Below, piece after piece: positions 63,286-64,000 of a DNA stretch of 64,000 nucleotides. The notes beneath the pieces were generated by a model. It searched no databases. It was not told the DNA's origin and saw only the letters and a program-made list of their open reading frames with translations. Location of the stretch: assembly GCA_965247425.1 (NCBI GenBank), contig OZ252023.1:2542001-2606000 (forward strand), given 5' to 3'. The number at the start of each line of letters is the position of its first letter. The first letter of the stretch is position 1. The translations under genes were made by a program, and so were the position numbers. The DNA is from CAZOZZ01 sp965247425. GTDB lineage: Bacteria > Acidobacteriota > Terriglobia > 20CM-2-55-15.

Positions 63286-64000
63286 CCGAATCCACCTTTC
63301 CTCCGGGAAGGAAACCGACCGTCAACCGCGTTAATCCGTGGATGGGCGTGTACGACATCATGATCAGCCCGTTCACGGTCATGGTTCTGAGCAACATTTC
63401 GCCGTACACGGATTCCGGACATTCTTCATCCGGCCAGATCACGTGTTTGTTGCGGCCCTGGAAACTTTCACGGCCTTGTTCGTAGCTCTTGAACTGGAGT
63501 TCGGATAGCCCGCCCGAGACGTGCTTGACCAGCACTGTCGAAATCCCGTCCTTGACGTGCGGATTCCTGGAGATGTCGGCGGTTGCGGCATGGGGGATCA
63601 TCCCAATTCCCCAAAGCGACCGCTGGGACGGCGGTCCGATCAGTTCCGCCTGGTTGATGTCTCTCGTATCATTCCAGGAGACGTTGCACGCCCAAGCCTC
63701 CACAGGGTCATCGAACCGCCTGCCCTCCCACCAGGCGGGATAATGTCCCGTCAAGTGAGCCGTGAGCTCGTAAGCCAACCCCTGCGTTTTTCCGGTTTTG
63801 TTTCCGGCGCAAAACAAACGCTCACGGTACTGCGCACCTGCCTTGAAAAACTCAAGCTGCTTCTGGTACAGGTCGCGTCGATACGGCCCTTCATCCAGAA
63901 AGTAGGTGTCGAATTTCCGTCGAGCGACAGCCAGTTCACGCGCTTTCGCAACTTCTTCGGGTGGCCGGCGGGCCAGCTCAGTTGACAGGATCTTCCGTGC
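63278..64000 (-). CDS. Terminase large subunit, N-terminal ATPase part (5' end beyond window)
   Basis: The frame enters from the right edge (ARKILSTELARRP) and ends at 63278. LFCAGNKTGKTQ is the Walker A and HVIWPDEECPE the Walker B with catalytic Glu, the packaging ATPase signatures. It ends at GGKVDSDA just where the linker to the nuclease should follow, and the downstream frame picks up after an eight-base overlap. Confidence 0.8.
   Translation of the reverse strand, partial: ARKILSTELARRPPEEVAKARELAVARRKFDTYFLDEGPYRRDLYQKQLEFFKAGAQYRERLFCAGNKTGKTQGLAYELTAHLTGHYPAWWEGRRFDDPVEAWACNVSWNDTRDINQAELIGPPSQRSLWGIGMIPHAATADISRNPHVKDGISTVLVKHVSGGLSELQFKSYEQGRESFQGRNKHVIWPDEECPESVYGEMLLRTMTVNGLIMMSYTPIHGLTRLTVGFLPGGKVDSDA

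Overview
The window is about 60% GC and densely packed with genes. It looks like a chromosomal segment of an uncultured Gram-negative bacterium, most likely an Acidobacteriota member. This placement is inference. It rests on outer-membrane and periplasmic proteins, an FHA/GAF/SpoIIE phosphatase with a STAS partner, an Abhydrolase_10-type hydrolase, a BNR-repeat protein remnant with a C-terminal domain I associate with Solibacter-type genomes, and interspersed palindromes of the GCGTCTTTGCGCCTCTGCGTC kind. No rRNA or ribosomal-protein marker is present to confirm it.

Region 1 (1-8 kb): partial alpha/beta hydrolase; phenylalanine hydroxylase (phhA) behind a Phe/Tyr-rich leader peptide and an attenuator-like terminator; two metallo-beta-lactamase-fold proteins; a membrane-anchored hydrolase; and a partner-switching pair (STAS protein plus SpoIIE-type phosphatase). 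Region 2 (8-13 kb): a MITE-like element, a sodium/solute symporter with a small membrane partner, and a DUF481-like gene cut cleanly by an IS1380-family element with a CTAG duplication. Region 3 (13-32 kb): P1 peptidase, ABC ATPase, B12-binding radical SAM protein, a histidine kinase, a double-frameshifted MASE1/PAS hybrid kinase, tRNA-Val, a serine hydrolase, a decayed BNR protein, a 22-bp minisatellite, an exported kinase-like protein, YjbQ, an RRM protein, a beta-barrel protein next to a cobalamin adenosyltransferase, and XdhC plus a molybdopterin-dehydrogenase FAD subunit.

Region 4 (32-48 kb): an HMGL-type synthase, the housekeeping cluster xseB-ispA-tlyA-nadK with overlapping genes, an SH3 lipoprotein, a GIY-YIG protein, a sigma-54-type response regulator with an altered GAFTGA loop, a threonine-to-glycine operon (tdh-like, kbl) preceded by two near-identical 113-bp leader copies, a candidate small RNA with an anti-Shine-Dalgarno motif, a cytochrome c', etfB-etfA, and an HTH-receiver protein.

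Region 5 (48-64 kb): a degrading prophage-like element. It begins where a tRNA-Arg(ACG) gene breaks off in its anticodon stem. It carries ParB/DUF3102-like fragments, an IS21 element and a second identical IS1380 copy (each interrupting a phage gene), small coupled genes, a retropepsin-like and a HicB-like protein, and a right-hand minus-strand late operon with a split terminase large subunit and two large virion-type proteins. No integrase is visible, and the other end lies outside the window.

The most interesting signals are the phhA attenuator, the tandem leader in front of tdh-kbl, the candidate small RNA at 44.1 kb, and the tRNA/prophage junction.
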